Shown: positions 28,197-37,621, numbered from the stretch's first letter. The stretch is 60,028 nucleotides of DNA from Chloroflexota bacterium (GCA_023382055.1 JAMCQN010000160.1:1-60028), one strand, 5' to 3'. Numbers and translations are program-made. The notes: generated by a model not told the origin, from the sequence alone.

Positions 28197-29369
28197 CTAC
28201 TTCGCGTCCAGCACTGCGTTCAGCGTGATGGTGGCATTGCCGCGGATCAACGTCAGCTTGACGGTGTCGCCGGCGTGTTTGGTGGTTTCGAGATAAATGG
28301 TCATCGCATCGCGCGTGTAGATTGGCTTGTCGTCAATGGCGGTCAGGATATCGCCGCCGGTCAGGATATATCCGCCATAGGTGCGCAGGCGCTGCGTCGC
28401 CCCGTGCACGCCGGCTTTTTCTGCCGCGCTGCCCGACTGCACCTGCGCGATCAACAGCCCTTTCTGCACCGGCAGCTTCAGGGCATCGGCCAGATCGCCG
28501 TTGATCTCATATGCGTTGAAACCCAGCGATGGATGGACGACCTTGCCCGTGGCGATCAATTGCGGCACGATGCGTTTGACTGTGTCGATCGGTACGGCAA
28601 AACCAATGCCCACCGAGCCGCCGCTGGGACTCTGGATGCTGCTGTTCACGCCGATGATCTGGCCCTGCAGGTTGATCAGCGGGCCGCCGGAATTGCCGGG
28701 GTTGATGGCGGCGTCGGTCTGGATCATCTCGCCCAGCGCCGCCTGGTTGTCGCGCTCGATAGTGCGCCCCAGCGCGCTGATGACGCCGGTGGTCAGCGTG
28801 CGATCCAGCCCGAACGGATTTCCGATGGCGATGACGCGCATGCCGACCTTCAGCCTGCTCGATTCGCCCAGCGGCAGCGGCTTGAGCAGGGCAGGGTTGA
28901 CGCCGTCGATTTTCAGTACGGCCAAGTCGTTGTAGGCGTCGGAACCGACGATTGTCGCCTTGGCGGAAGTGCCGTCGGCCAGCACCACCTCGACATCCTG
29001 CGCCTGGTCGATGACGTGCTGGTTAGTGACGATGTGGCCCTGGTCATCGTAGACGAAACCGGAGCCGGTGCCTTCCTGCGGCACGGCGCCGCGATAAAAA
29101 TCGAACACCTGCGAGAGACTGGTGATATGCACGACCGACGGGCTGGCCTGCTCGTACAGGTTGACGTACAGGTCCTCCAGTTCGTTAACCACCTTTATGA
29201 TCGGCGTGGCTGTTGGGCCGGGCGTGGCGGTGATGATAATCGGCGCGGCAGTGACGATCATTGGCGCGGCAATTGCGGTTGGCGCTGCCGGTCCACCGAT
29301 GCGCGGCACGAGCGAACACCCCAGAATCAGGACAGTTAATCCGCTCAGCAGTAATGGATATCGTCGCAT
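28197..29369 (-). CDS. HtrA/DegP-like serine protease lipoprotein (copy 1)
   Basis: 390 residues. Lipobox LILGC (C18), then a Pro/Thr/Ala linker and a trypsin-like protease with H118 (IVTNQHV), D148 (YNDLAVL) and S227 (NPGNSGGP), followed by a PDZ domain (about 290-390). Anchored on the outer face, it should degrade or chaperone damaged envelope proteins. A paralogue lies at 30657-31952, with a GH16 glycosidase between them, all on the minus strand. Confidence 0.93.
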   Translation of the reverse strand: MRRYPLLLSGLTVLILGCSLVPRIGGPAAPTAIAAPMIVTAAPIIITATPGPTATPIIKVVNELEDLYVNLYEQASPSVVHITSLSQVFDFYRGAVPQEGTGSGFVYDDQGHIVTNQHVIDQAQDVEVVLADGTSAKATIVGSDAYNDLAVLKIDGVNPALLKPLPLGESSRLKVGMRVIAIGNPFGLDRTLTTGVISALGRTIERDNQAALGEMIQTDAAINPGNSGGPLINLQGQIIGVNSSIQSPSGGSVGIGFAVPIDTVKRIVPQLIATGKVVHPSLGFNAYEINGDLADALKLPVQKGLLIAQVQSGSAAEKAGVHGATQRLRTYGGYILTGGDILTAIDDKPIYTRDAMTIYLETTKHAGDTVKLTLIRGNATITLNAVLDAK

Positions 29370-29442
29370 ATCGTCAATATACTTCCATCACGTGAGAAGG
29401 TGATTAAGGGGCGGGCTATTTATGTTGCGGGCGCAGCAGGCC

Positions 29443-30522
29443 TCACTTGCTGACGAACGGGGTATACGCCCTGTAAGGGATACGAGCCAGGTTCTGGTAG
29501 ACTCGTATGTAGTCGATTTGCAGCGTATTGGGAAACACCGTGGTTCCGTCAGCGTTGCCGGGGAATGATCCGCCCACCGCCAGGTTTGCCAGTACGTACA
29601 TCTTACCCGGTGAAAATGAGCCAGGTGGGATATATTGCGTCGTCGTGTAGCGCGCTGTGCCGTCGATATACCACACCAGTTGATCCGGTTCCCAGTCGAC
29701 GCCAAAGGAATGGAAACCTTGCGAGTAATCAATGGCGTCACCCTGCGTATTGCTTGTATTAATTCCACCAAACGCCCAAGTATTGGTGATACTTCCTGGG
29801 AAGGGATAGTCTCCTGAATACAAGTTGGTCATGTAAACTGTCGACGTGGCATTGCCTTTGTTCTCCATGATGTCGACCTCGGGCGGCCAGAAGACCGAAG
29901 CATCCGGCCACGGCGATGTGAGGGGCAGCGGGCTGGGCTGCGGTAACAGCCAGAATGCCGGCCAGAATCCCTGCCCGGCGGGGATTTTCATGCGAGCCTC
30001 GAAGTAGCCGTATTTCTGGGCGAAGCTGTACTGGCTGCTGATCAACCCCGATGTATACGGATATAACGCGCAGTCATACGGGGCATAGTTTTCGGCCCGG
30101 TTGATAGCCAGACAGCCCTGCTTCGTCGTGATGGTCAATATTCCGCTGCCGACGGTCTGGGCATCATCTACATACCACTCCTGCTCGTCGTTATTGCTCC
30201 TGTCGCCATGGCCGGAGTCGTAGGCATATTTGGTTTGCCACTTCGAACGGTCCAAGCTTGTCCCATTGAACTCGTCGCTGAATGTCAACAGCCAGTTCGC
30301 TGGATTTCCGGGCGGCCCGGATGTAGCCGCCGGGGCTGCACTTACGCTCTGTGCCCTGACCCCCGTTGCCGCCAGTTTGGCTTTCACCGCCAGCATCACC
30401 GGAGGTTTTGCGGAACCACCAACCGCGCCAGCGTAGACGGGTTCCTTTGGCCATGCCAGTCCGATGAGCATCAAAGCTGGTACACATAACGATGTTAGCG
30501 GGAATTTTGCCTTACCTCTCAT
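29443..30522 (-). CDS. Secreted GH16 glycoside hydrolase (laminarinase/lichenase-like)
   Basis: 359 residues. Signal peptide (about 1-32), a short linker, then the GH16 jelly roll with FSDEFNGTSLDRSKW at the N-terminus and the catalytic motif EVDIMEN (E215 nucleophile, D217, E220 acid/base). The conserved FHSFGVDWEPDQLVWYIDG follows. It cleaves beta-1,3 or mixed-linkage glucans outside the cell. Single domain, no carbohydrate-binding module. It is between two HtrA-like proteins but has its own gaps of 73 and 134 bases. Confidence 0.93.
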   Translation of the reverse strand: MRGKAKFPLTSLCVPALMLIGLAWPKEPVYAGAVGGSAKPPVMLAVKAKLAATGVRAQSVSAAPAATSGPPGNPANWLLTFSDEFNGTSLDRSKWQTKYAYDSGHGDRSNNDEQEWYVDDAQTVGSGILTITTKQGCLAINRAENYAPYDCALYPYTSGLISSQYSFAQKYGYFEARMKIPAGQGFWPAFWLLPQPSPLPLTSPWPDASVFWPPEVDIMENKGNATSTVYMTNLYSGDYPFPGSITNTWAFGGINTSNTQGDAIDYSQGFHSFGVDWEPDQLVWYIDGTARYTTTQYIPPGSFSPGKMYVLANLAVGGSFPGNADGTTVFPNTLQIDYIRVYQNLARIPYRAYTPFVSK

Positions 30523-30599
30523 CTCTTATCTAGCAAGCATAACCTATCCCTGGCTGGCGCCGAAGCCGGCTCAACGGTGCAACATGGCTAACCGCCGTG

Positions 30600-30638
30600 A
30601 AAAATAAAACGCCCCGCATTCCCGGAAATGCGGGGCGT
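30600..30638 (-). terminator. Intrinsic terminator of the second HtrA-like gene
   Basis: A perfect 12-bp stem (30609-30620 with 30627-30638) rich in G-C, a six-base loop, then on the minus strand TTTTATTTT. It lies 19 bases past the stop at 30657. Confidence 0.9.
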
Positions 30639-30656
30639 CACGGGCTTAGTCCGATG

Positions 30657-31952
30657 CTATTGCGGTCGCTCGCCTACGGTGACCTTCACATCCTGCTGCT
30701 TGCCGTTGCGGATGATCGTCAGCGTCACCGTATCGCCCGGTTTGGAACTCTCGGTGAGTTGCGTAATCAGGTCGGTGTAGTCCTTTACCGGCTTGCCGTT
30801 GAAGGCGATGATAATATCGCCGCCCAGCGGAACCGGCGCGCCTTCCACGTTCACCGTGTCCTGGGTGTTGCCGCCGCGCAGGCCGGCTTTGGCCGCCGGG
30901 CCGCCCGGAACCACGTCGATCACGAGCACGCCCTGCGCGACGTTCGCATTGAGCCTGGCAGCGATAGCGGACAGCTTCAGGCCATCGCGCGATGTGATGC
31001 CCAGGTAAGGATAGTGAATCGTGCCGTTGGCGATCAGGGCGGGCACGACGCGCTTGATGGTGTTCACCGGCACGGCAAAGCCGATGCCGCTGTTGGACGG
31101 CTGGCCGCCGATGACGGTGCTGGTGCTGCGGATGGCGGTGTTGACGCCGATCACGCGTCCGTGTGAGTCGAGCAGCGGACCGCCCGAGTTGCCGGGGTTA
31201 ATGGCCGCGTCGGTCTGGATGATCTCCGGGTTGATGAAATTACCGCTGAGGGCGTTGCTGCTGTTGGACGAGTCGCCCCCTTCAGGCAGTGTGCGGCCGA
31301 TGGCGCTGATGATGCCCTCGGTCATCGTGCCGGCCAGCCCGAACGGGTTGCCGATCGCGATGACGGTCTGGCCGGGCTGCAGATTGCTGGAGTCGCCCAG
31401 TTCCACCGGGGTCAGTTTATCGGCCGGGATGTCAACCTGGATCACGGCGAGGTCGGAATACGGGTCGCGTCCGACAATCTTGGCGCGTGCGGTAGCGCCG
31501 TCAGGGAATGTTACATCCACAGTATCTGCGCCGGAGACGACGTGATTATTGGTCACGATGTGGCCTTGCTTATCGATGACAAAACCGGAGCCGGTGCCTG
31601 TCCCGCCCGGGTCGCTCTGTGTGGCTGCTTTGCTCACAGAGATATAAACCACAGCCGGATTGACGCGCTGGTAGATATTCACCATCACCTGTTCCTGGGC
31701 GTCGAGTGCGCTACGGTCGTTTTGCGGGACCAGGGTAGGCGTCGGACCTGCTGTCGGAGCATCCACTATCCTGGGCGGCTGTACGGTGCTGGCGATGCTG
31801 TTGCTTGTCGGTATCAGTTGCAACGACTCTGCGGTGGGGCTGGTATTGCCGTCATTGTTGCGCAGGAAACTGGGCGTGCGCAGGCTGAACCCGCACCCCA
31901 GCGTCAAGAGGATCAGGGCGGCGATCCCGGCAAATATCTTCCGATTACTCAT
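30657..31952 (-). CDS. HtrA/DegP-like serine protease lipoprotein (copy 2)
   Basis: 431 residues. Lipobox LTLGC (C20), a ~60-residue Thr/Pro linker, trypsin-like domain with H137 (IVTNNHV), D167 (YSDLAVI), S256 (NPGNSGGP), then a PDZ domain from about residue 330. Close paralogue of the protein at 28197-29369: GSGF, HIVTN, GNPFGL and NPGNSGGPL are shared. An insertion rich in Ser and Asn (about 222-240, GGDSSNSSNALSG) before the active-site serine is peculiar to this copy. Envelope quality control is the likely role. Confidence 0.93.
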   Translation of the reverse strand: MSNRKIFAGIAALILLTLGCGFSLRTPSFLRNNDGNTSPTAESLQLIPTSNSIASTVQPPRIVDAPTAGPTPTLVPQNDRSALDAQEQVMVNIYQRVNPAVVYISVSKAATQSDPGGTGTGSGFVIDKQGHIVTNNHVVSGADTVDVTFPDGATARAKIVGRDPYSDLAVIQVDIPADKLTPVELGDSSNLQPGQTVIAIGNPFGLAGTMTEGIISAIGRTLPEGGDSSNSSNALSGNFINPEIIQTDAAINPGNSGGPLLDSHGRVIGVNTAIRSTSTVIGGQPSNSGIGFAVPVNTIKRVVPALIANGTIHYPYLGITSRDGLKLSAIAARLNANVAQGVLVIDVVPGGPAAKAGLRGGNTQDTVNVEGAPVPLGGDIIIAFNGKPVKDYTDLITQLTESSKPGDTVTLTIIRNGKQQDVKVTVGERPQ

Positions 31953-32164
31953 ATTCTGGCTGCTCTCCTATTTGCGTTGTCCGTTTTGGCTCCATGTGAT
32001 TACACAATGCGTCGGGTGTTCACGCCATGCTTATACCACTGAAGTATGACATAAAATCCCACTCCGCCCGTGCGGGGAGATGTGTGTTATGACCTCGAAT
32101 ATCTCTTATTAGTATGGTGATGGTCTTACTTTAACCCAGTCTGAGCCATAACCCAGTAATTCGT

Positions 32165-32234
32165 GAGTAGGGGCGAAGCACCGCTGGCGAACCCAGCTCG
32201 TGCAAAGCTCTGCAGCGGTGCTTCGCCCCTGCTC
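32165..32234. repeat. Long palindrome starting GAGTAGGGGCGAAGCACC
   Basis: 21-base arms (32165-32185 and 32214-32234) with a single G-T mismatch, around a 28-base centre. It lies 33 bases before the ResB-like start, in the 314-base gap after the second HtrA-like gene, and has no T run on either side. Confidence 0.75.
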
Positions 32235-32266
32235 GCAGGCGGTTTGCCACATATAATCAGATCAGC

Positions 32267-33616
32267 ATGTCATCAGTGTCTTCATCTTCACGGCCGGTTG
32301 CCGATGCGCTGGAGCAGGCCGATCCCTGGCGCGTGGCCTGGCAGGTCGTTACACATGATGTGCTGGTTGCAGCGTTATGCCTGCTCATCGGTCTCACACT
32401 TGCTGCGGGTTATATTCTGCCGCAATCCCCAGCCGGTGGAACTGCCGACCCGCTTGCGTACAGCCAATGGCAAATTCACGCGCGCGATGTCGCAGGCGCT
32501 TTCTATGATGGCGCATCTGTGCTGGGCCTGTTTAATGTCGCGGAGGCATTCTGGCTGCGGATTGCGATCGCCGTTCTTCTGGTGCTGCTGCTGCTGCGCC
32601 TGGTCGATCGTGCAGCGCGCCTGGTTAACATGCGGGACGGCAGCGATACCCTGCGCGATGAAGAGCGGCTGCGCGTGACAGACAGCGCACCGGCTGTGGC
32701 GGATATCGCCCGCCGATTACGCGCGCGGCATTATCGCGTCATTTCCTCGCCGGCAGGGTCGGCTGAGCCTGCGGATGCCAGCGGCAGCGGCGCCTGGCTG
32801 GTTGTTGATCGCGCGCCCTGGGCGGAGTTGTGTTCCATCCTGTTGCATGTGGGGCTGCTGGTGGCGCTGGCGGGCGTCCTGCTCAACGGCATGCTGGGAT
32901 GGGATGTCAGCCGCCAGCAGATCGACACGGATTCCGCTGCTATCCTGCAGCGCGGCAACCTCGGTCTGCGCCTGGATTCGGTCGACGAATCCAGGCAGAC
33001 CGCTGTTCTGCATATCCAGGGTGACGGGTCGCCTGTAGCGCTGGTGCTGGGGGCGCAGGCGCAACTGAACTGGGTATCGCAACTGCCGTTGCCGTGCTGT
33101 CTGACGCTGCGTCTCAGCGAGATTGTGCCCGGTTTTCACATCAGCGCCGCCGATGCGACCGGCCGGCCGTTGACGGTCACGCTGTCGAGTTACGCGGAGC
33201 CGGCCCGCGATATTCTATTGACGATCCGGCGCGACGAGCCCGGGCGGCTGGTGGCTGTAGAGCAATCCAAACTGGCCGTGCTGGTATCGGAGGCCGACGG
33301 CGGGACGGTGCAGGTGTATGCGGTGCCGTCGGGCAACGTGCTGACGGATACGCAGATACGCCCCAGCATCGCGATCAGCGACACGACATTGCTCTTCAAG
33401 CCGACCACCAGCGTGGTGGTGGGCGCCCATTACCGCCCTGGCGACTGGCCGCTATGGGGCGGGGCTATTCTGGCGCTGGTCGGCCTGATCGGCGTGACCG
33501 CCTGGCCGATGCAGCGCCTGGTCGTGCGCAATCACGGCCACTGGACCGAGTTTTACGCCAACGGGCGCCGCGTGCGGCGCGTTATACGTGACCTGCTGCA
33601 CAACCAACCATCATGA
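32267..33616 (+). CDS. ResB-like cytochrome c biogenesis membrane protein
   Basis: 449 residues, four hydrophobic segments: about 31-52 (ending YILPQS), 101-120, 190-212 (LCSILLHVGLLVALAGVLLNG) and 390-412. A long soluble domain (215-385) lies between the last two. This layout, the PQ after TM1 and the HVGLL motif in TM3 match ResB/Ccs1, part of the system II heme exporter/ligase. CcsA/ResC, the usual partner, is not in the window, which weakens the functional call. It overlaps the next gene by four bases. Confidence 0.65.
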   Translation: MSSVSSSSRPVADALEQADPWRVAWQVVTHDVLVAALCLLIGLTLAAGYILPQSPAGGTADPLAYSQWQIHARDVAGAFYDGASVLGLFNVAEAFWLRIAIAVLLVLLLLRLVDRAARLVNMRDGSDTLRDEERLRVTDSAPAVADIARRLRARHYRVISSPAGSAEPADASGSGAWLVVDRAPWAELCSILLHVGLLVALAGVLLNGMLGWDVSRQQIDTDSAAILQRGNLGLRLDSVDESRQTAVLHIQGDGSPVALVLGAQAQLNWVSQLPLPCCLTLRLSEIVPGFHISAADATGRPLTVTLSSYAEPARDILLTIRRDEPGRLVAVEQSKLAVLVSEADGGTVQVYAVPSGNVLTDTQIRPSIAISDTTLLFKPTTSVVVGAHYRPGDWPLWGGAILALVGLIGVTAWPMQRLVVRNHGHWTEFYANGRRVRRVIRDLLHNQPS

Positions 33617-34206
33617 ATCCCGACCTGAAGCCCGATCTCGTCTTTGCCAAAGTCGTCGGCGAACAGATCGACGAATACGTGCACGTCGAAGTGCTGTACT
33701 ACCCTATCGGCGCGGTGGCCGGGATGCAGATGCCCCAACTGACCATCGGCATCTGGCTGGAAGCGCTGTGGCGTCTGAAAACATTCGCGGCGGCATTGAG
33801 CGCGGCGCAGCAGGCGACGGTAGACGAGGCGCTGGCGTGTGTGCAGCGCGTGCGCTCGCGCGCGCCGGAACTCTATAAACAGAAAGCCCGCCGCGAGTTC
33901 AAGAGCCGCCTCGACACCTGGACCTGGTACCTGGACGAGATACTGGGCAGGCCGGAGTCGCGGCTGGATCGTAGCGATTCGGCGCCGCCCGAAGGGCAGG
34001 CTTATGCCACGCAGGTGCACGTGCGTTTCAAGCTGGAGCTCTTGAATGGCGATGTGTCGCAGTTGCAGGAGCAGGTCACGCGCCTGAGGGTCAACGACCG
34101 GCGCCTGCAGACGCGATTCGCCCCAGGCTCGTTTATATGGGATGCGGAACTGGCGCCGTATCTGCCCGCTGATGCGTACTGGTGGCTGTACGGGCGACCT
34201 GCCTGA
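33613..34206 (+). CDS. Hypothetical protein cotranslated with ResB-like gene
   Basis: 197 residues, soluble, acidic and basic residues evenly mixed. ATG overlaps the ResB-like stop (ATGA). No motif recognised; KARREFKSRLDTWTWYLDEILG and DAYWWLYGRP are striking Trp/Tyr-rich stretches. It ends nine bases before the convergent UroD-like gene. Coding nature is clear from the overlap and composition; the function is unknown. Confidence 0.7.
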   Translation: MNPDLKPDLVFAKVVGEQIDEYVHVEVLYYPIGAVAGMQMPQLTIGIWLEALWRLKTFAAALSAAQQATVDEALACVQRVRSRAPELYKQKARREFKSRLDTWTWYLDEILGRPESRLDRSDSAPPEGQAYATQVHVRFKLELLNGDVSQLQEQVTRLRVNDRRLQTRFAPGSFIWDAELAPYLPADAYWWLYGRPA

Positions 34207-34214
34207 TTCCTTCG

Positions 34215-35288
34215 CTATACCTCGCTGTGTGACCGCACGAAGCGCACCAGGCGTTGTGCCTCGGCTTTGCTACCGGCCTGCACGCTCAGGATCACCTTGC
34301 CCTTCTTCAGGGCTTCAATATGCTCGTAGACCTCATCCGGGGTGCATTCCAGATCGATGGCGACGCCGGCGCGGGTTGCGTCGCCGCCCACGCGTGTGTA
34401 AATCGCCTCGACCTCCGTCACTGGGCGGCGGCAGCCCGGGTCGCTGCTGATCTGTTCCACGTGCAGGCCGCGCAACCCGGCCATGTTGGCATACTGTTGT
34501 TTGCCCAGCGAGTGGTGATGCAGATACGCGCCGCCGGCCGCATCGATCATCGTCTGCGTGTAGGGTTGGCCGAATTCGCGATACAGTTGCGGTGAGATCA
34601 GGTCGGCGGCGTCTTCCAGCAACAGGATACCGCGCGGAATCCATCGCCCGAAGGCCAGCGCCCCGCCGCCTGTGTTGTGGGTGAGCCGGTTGATGCGTTG
34701 CCAGTTGGCGATGGCCGCATCGCGGCATCGGACGAGAAAGCGTTTGAACAGGTCGGGCTGTTCGTATATATCGGTGAAAATGTCGTTTCCTCGCAACAGG
34801 TTGGCGACGTCGAGCGGGCTGGGGTTGGGATATGCGCTGACAAGGAAGCGCCCCTGCGCGCACGTTGAAAGGTATTGCGCCGCCGTCATGAACATGCGCG
34901 CCCAGAACCGTTCGCGCGTCATGTCGAGCGTGTCCATGTCCTCAAGCCGGTCGAGCGCCTTGTCGATATAGCACGTCGTGTCGGTGAAGGTCAGTGGCGC
35001 GTCGCAATACACGGCGCCAAACGAACCGAAGCCATAGTACGGTTCGATGCCCGGCATCCAGTCGTCGTCGAGGTCGGCGCGATCCGCGAGATCGCACAAC
35101 AGGTTCTCTATCAGCCGATCCCAGTAGCGGTAGTGCTCGCGTTCCTGCGTGAAGTCGAATTCGCTGAAGACGATGGGCGGCATCTCCGACCCGCCGGCAT
35201 AACCGGACAGGATCAACATGCGTCCCGGCCTGGGATCTGCATAAAAGCGGCGGTAACGTTCCTGACGTCGTGCAATGTCAATCGGCAT
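34215..35288 (-). CDS. Uroporphyrinogen decarboxylase-fold protein
   Basis: 357 residues. The overall pattern (N-terminal RRQERYRRFYADPRPGRMLI, a middle ILLLEDAADLISPQLYREF, and C-terminal SVQAGSKAEAQRLVRFV) fits the UroD/MtaA/CmuA superfamily. Members without heme genes beside them are often corrinoid-dependent methyltransferases or of unknown function. The heme UroD signature is not evident, so I do not call hemE. ATG 35288 is also near the end of the leader of pheS, which is divergent. Confidence 0.65.
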   Translation of the reverse strand: MPIDIARRQERYRRFYADPRPGRMLILSGYAGGSEMPPIVFSEFDFTQEREHYRYWDRLIENLLCDLADRADLDDDWMPGIEPYYGFGSFGAVYCDAPLTFTDTTCYIDKALDRLEDMDTLDMTRERFWARMFMTAAQYLSTCAQGRFLVSAYPNPSPLDVANLLRGNDIFTDIYEQPDLFKRFLVRCRDAAIANWQRINRLTHNTGGGALAFGRWIPRGILLLEDAADLISPQLYREFGQPYTQTMIDAAGGAYLHHHSLGKQQYANMAGLRGLHVEQISSDPGCRRPVTEVEAIYTRVGGDATRAGVAIDLECTPDEVYEHIEALKKGKVILSVQAGSKAEAQRLVRFVRSHSEV

Positions 35289-35395
35289 GGGTCATCATCC
35301 TACAGGCGTCTATTTTTATTGAATCCGGCAATATTGTCTCATTGTCAGCAGGATTGTGGAGTGGGTGTCATCTCCATCCGTATAATGAACCCATC

Positions 35396-36430
35396 ATGCT
35401 GGATAAACTGAACCAACTGGAACATGACGCGCTCGATTCACTCAGCCGCGTGAATACGGCCGATGAGTTGACTGCGTGGCAGGCAAGATATTTCGGCACC
35501 AAGCGCGCCAGGGGCGAACTGGATCAGGCGCTGGCCGTGCTGGGCGCCCTGAGCAAAGAGGAGCGCCCGATCTTCGGCAAGCGCGCCAACGAGGTCAAAC
35601 AGGCGCTCGTAGCGGCCCTGGAACCGAAACAGGCCGCCGTGAAGGAACTGGAACTGGAGCGCAGGATGAAAGCCGGCGCGCTGGATGTGACGCTACCCGG
35701 CGTGCCGCTGGTGCGCGGCCGGCTGCACCCCAGCACGCAGGCGCTGCGGCGCGTGGTGCGCATCTTTGCCGGCATGGGATTCGAGGTGTATCGCTCGCCG
35801 GATGTGGAAACCGATGAAAACAACTTCGAGTTGCTCAACATGCCGCCCGAACATCCCGCCCGCGACATGTGGGACACCTTTTACACGACCACTCCCGGCG
35901 TGATTCTGCGTACGCACACGTCGCCCGGGCAGATACGCGTCATGCGGGAACGCTGCCCCAAGCCGATCCGCGTCGTCCTGCCGGGCATGGTGTATCGCTA
36001 CGAACAGGTGACGGCGCGCTCCGAGATGCAGTTCAACCAGGTGGAAGGTCTGGCGATTGGCCGCAACATCACGCTGGCCGACCTCAAGGGTACCATGACC
36101 GAGTTCGCCCGCCATATGTATGGCGCCGATCAGAAAATCCGCTTCCGCTGTTCGTACTTCCCGTTCACTGAACCGAGTGTGGAAGTGGACGTGTACTGGG
36201 GCATGGAGACCGAGCGCGACCGTATGATCACCAAAGGCACCGGCTGGCTCGAGATCTGTGGCGCGGGCATGGTGCATCCCAAGGTGCTGCGCAACGGCGG
36301 CTATGACCCGGCGGAATGGTCGGGATTCGCATTCGGCATGGGCGTCGAGCGCACCGCCATGCGGCTGTACGGCATCAACGACATACGCTACTTCTGGGGC
36401 AACGATTTGCGCTTCCTGGAACAATTCTGA
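35396..36430 (+). CDS. pheS: Phenylalanine-tRNA ligase alpha subunit
   Basis: 344 residues from ATG 35396; upstream frame is open but not conserved. N-terminal coiled coil (1-90), then the class II catalytic core: GVILRTHTSPGQIRVM (motif 2 region), MQFNQVEGLAIG, and motif 3 GFAFGMGVERTAMRLYGINDIR near the C-terminus. It charges tRNA-Phe together with PheT. pheT is normally next to pheS; here an ABC operon follows instead, so pheT is elsewhere. Full length. Confidence 0.95.
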   Translation: MLDKLNQLEHDALDSLSRVNTADELTAWQARYFGTKRARGELDQALAVLGALSKEERPIFGKRANEVKQALVAALEPKQAAVKELELERRMKAGALDVTLPGVPLVRGRLHPSTQALRRVVRIFAGMGFEVYRSPDVETDENNFELLNMPPEHPARDMWDTFYTTTPGVILRTHTSPGQIRVMRERCPKPIRVVLPGMVYRYEQVTARSEMQFNQVEGLAIGRNITLADLKGTMTEFARHMYGADQKIRFRCSYFPFTEPSVEVDVYWGMETERDRMITKGTGWLEICGAGMVHPKVLRNGGYDPAEWSGFAFGMGVERTAMRLYGINDIRYFWGNDLRFLEQF

Positions 36431-36458
36431 TCGCCGGGCGCACGGATAAAGCGGTCTC

Positions 36459-36490
36459 GGGCGCTGCCCGTTTGCGGCGGCGCAGCGCCC
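36459..36490 (+). terminator. Weak hairpin after pheS
   Basis: Nine-base stem (GGGCGCTGC and GCAGCGCCC) with a 14-base loop, 28 bases after the stop. No T run; low certainty as a terminator. Confidence 0.3.
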
Positions 36491-36538
36491 TGTCGCCTCA
36501 CCGGCGGAGACATGTACAATAAACCGCGTGAGATGGTG

Positions 36539-36579
36539 TTTAATACACACTTAACATTCCCTTAAAATCCGCATGCTAG
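36539..36579 (+). promoter_or_regulatory. Pho-box-like direct repeats and -10 of the ABC operon
   Basis: Three 8-base units with 3-base spacers: TTTAATAC (36539), CTTAACAT (36550) and CTTAAAAT (36561). They match the YTTAAYYW units of the cyanobacterial-type Pho box with an 11-bp period. A TGCTAG -10-like box (36574-36579) follows directly. The repeats occupy the -35 place, as expected for a PhoB-like activator. Confidence 0.6.
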
Positions 36580-36646
36580 TTTTGACCTTCGTGAACATTG
36601 TCATGTGCGCGTGCGAGGGCGCGCCAGTTCGCTCAGGAGGTGGTTG

Positions 36647-37621
36647 GTGACGGCAACGAAGATAGCGCCATCCAAAGTGAGTGCATCTCGATCTCGGGCT
36701 ATTCGTGAGGCGTTACTGGCCTATGGGCTGCTATCCCCCGCGCTCCTGTTGTTCCTAGGCTTTACGGTCTTCCCGTTGATATTCGGGCTGGTCATCAGCC
36801 TGTATAACTGGCGCACCGGCCCCACCGATTTCATCGGCCTTGCCAATTATGCGCGCGCCTTGCAGCCGGATTCTGAGATGTGGCGTGCGCTGGGAGCTAC
36901 GGTCGCATACTCGCTGCTGAGCGTGCCGATTCAGTTGTTTATCGCGCTGGTGCTGGCGTATCTGCTCTTTCAGAAAATCCGCGGCAAGTCTTTCTTCCGC
37001 GTAGCACTCTTCCTGCCCTATGTGACATCCACCGTCGCATCGGCGGCGGTGTGGGCGCGTTTGTACAGCCCCGATATCGGGGTCATCAACCAGGTGCTGC
37101 ACTTCTTTGGCATACAGCCGTTACAGTGGTTGCTGGAGGATAAGGGCATCTTCACCATGATCGCGAGCGGTTTGGGCGTCACGCTGCCCGCCGGCGTCAC
37201 CGGCCCCAGCCTGGCTCTGGTATCCATCGTCATCTACACTACGTGGGTCTTTGTCGGATACGATATGACGATATTCCTGGCCGGCCTGGGCAACATCCCG
37301 GCCGAACTGTATGAAGTCGCTAAAATCGACGGGGCGGGCGGCTGGGCGCTCTTCAGACACATCACACTGCCGCTGCTGTCGCCCACCACGTTCTTTCTGT
37401 CGCTCATCACCATCATCGGAACGTTCAAAGCGTTTAACCATATCTGGGTGATGACGCGGGGCGACAATGGCACGACGACTGCCAGCATCCTGATCTACCG
37501 CCAACTCTATGAGTTTCAACGGGCCGGTTACGCCGCTGCGCTGGCGTTTATGCTGTTTACCGTCATTCTCATCGTCACGATACTGCAGAATCGCGTGGCG
37601 GGCCGGCAGGTGAACTACTGA
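36647..37621 (+). CDS. ABC sugar/glycerol-phosphate transporter permease (MalF/UgpA type)
   Basis: 324 residues from GTG 36647, six bases after AGGAGG (36635-36640). Six membrane helices. The EAA loop reads EVAKIDGAGGWALFRHITLPLL. It pairs with the next permease and the downstream solute-binding lipoprotein. Pho-box-like repeats upstream suggest uptake of a phosphorylated solute such as sn-glycerol 3-phosphate or its diesters (UgpA), but sugar-only importers look the same. No ATPase gene in the operon. Confidence 0.9.
   Translation: MTATKIAPSKVSASRSRAIREALLAYGLLSPALLLFLGFTVFPLIFGLVISLYNWRTGPTDFIGLANYARALQPDSEMWRALGATVAYSLLSVPIQLFIALVLAYLLFQKIRGKSFFRVALFLPYVTSTVASAAVWARLYSPDIGVINQVLHFFGIQPLQWLLEDKGIFTMIASGLGVTLPAGVTGPSLALVSIVIYTTWVFVGYDMTIFLAGLGNIPAELYEVAKIDGAGGWALFRHITLPLLSPTTFFLSLITIIGTFKAFNHIWVMTRGDNGTTTASILIYRQLYEFQRAGYAAALAFMLFTVILIVTILQNRVAGRQVNY

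Noticed and set aside
28029-29339. 436-residue frame antisense to the HtrA-like gene
   Set aside because: Shadow; the opposite strand has an intact catalytic triad and lipobox.
34215-35288. hemE (heme biosynthesis)
   Set aside because: UroD fold but without the clear heme-enzyme signature or heme genes nearby.
35693-36550. 285-residue frame antisense to pheS
   Set aside because: Shadow of pheS; no motif and no ribosome site.
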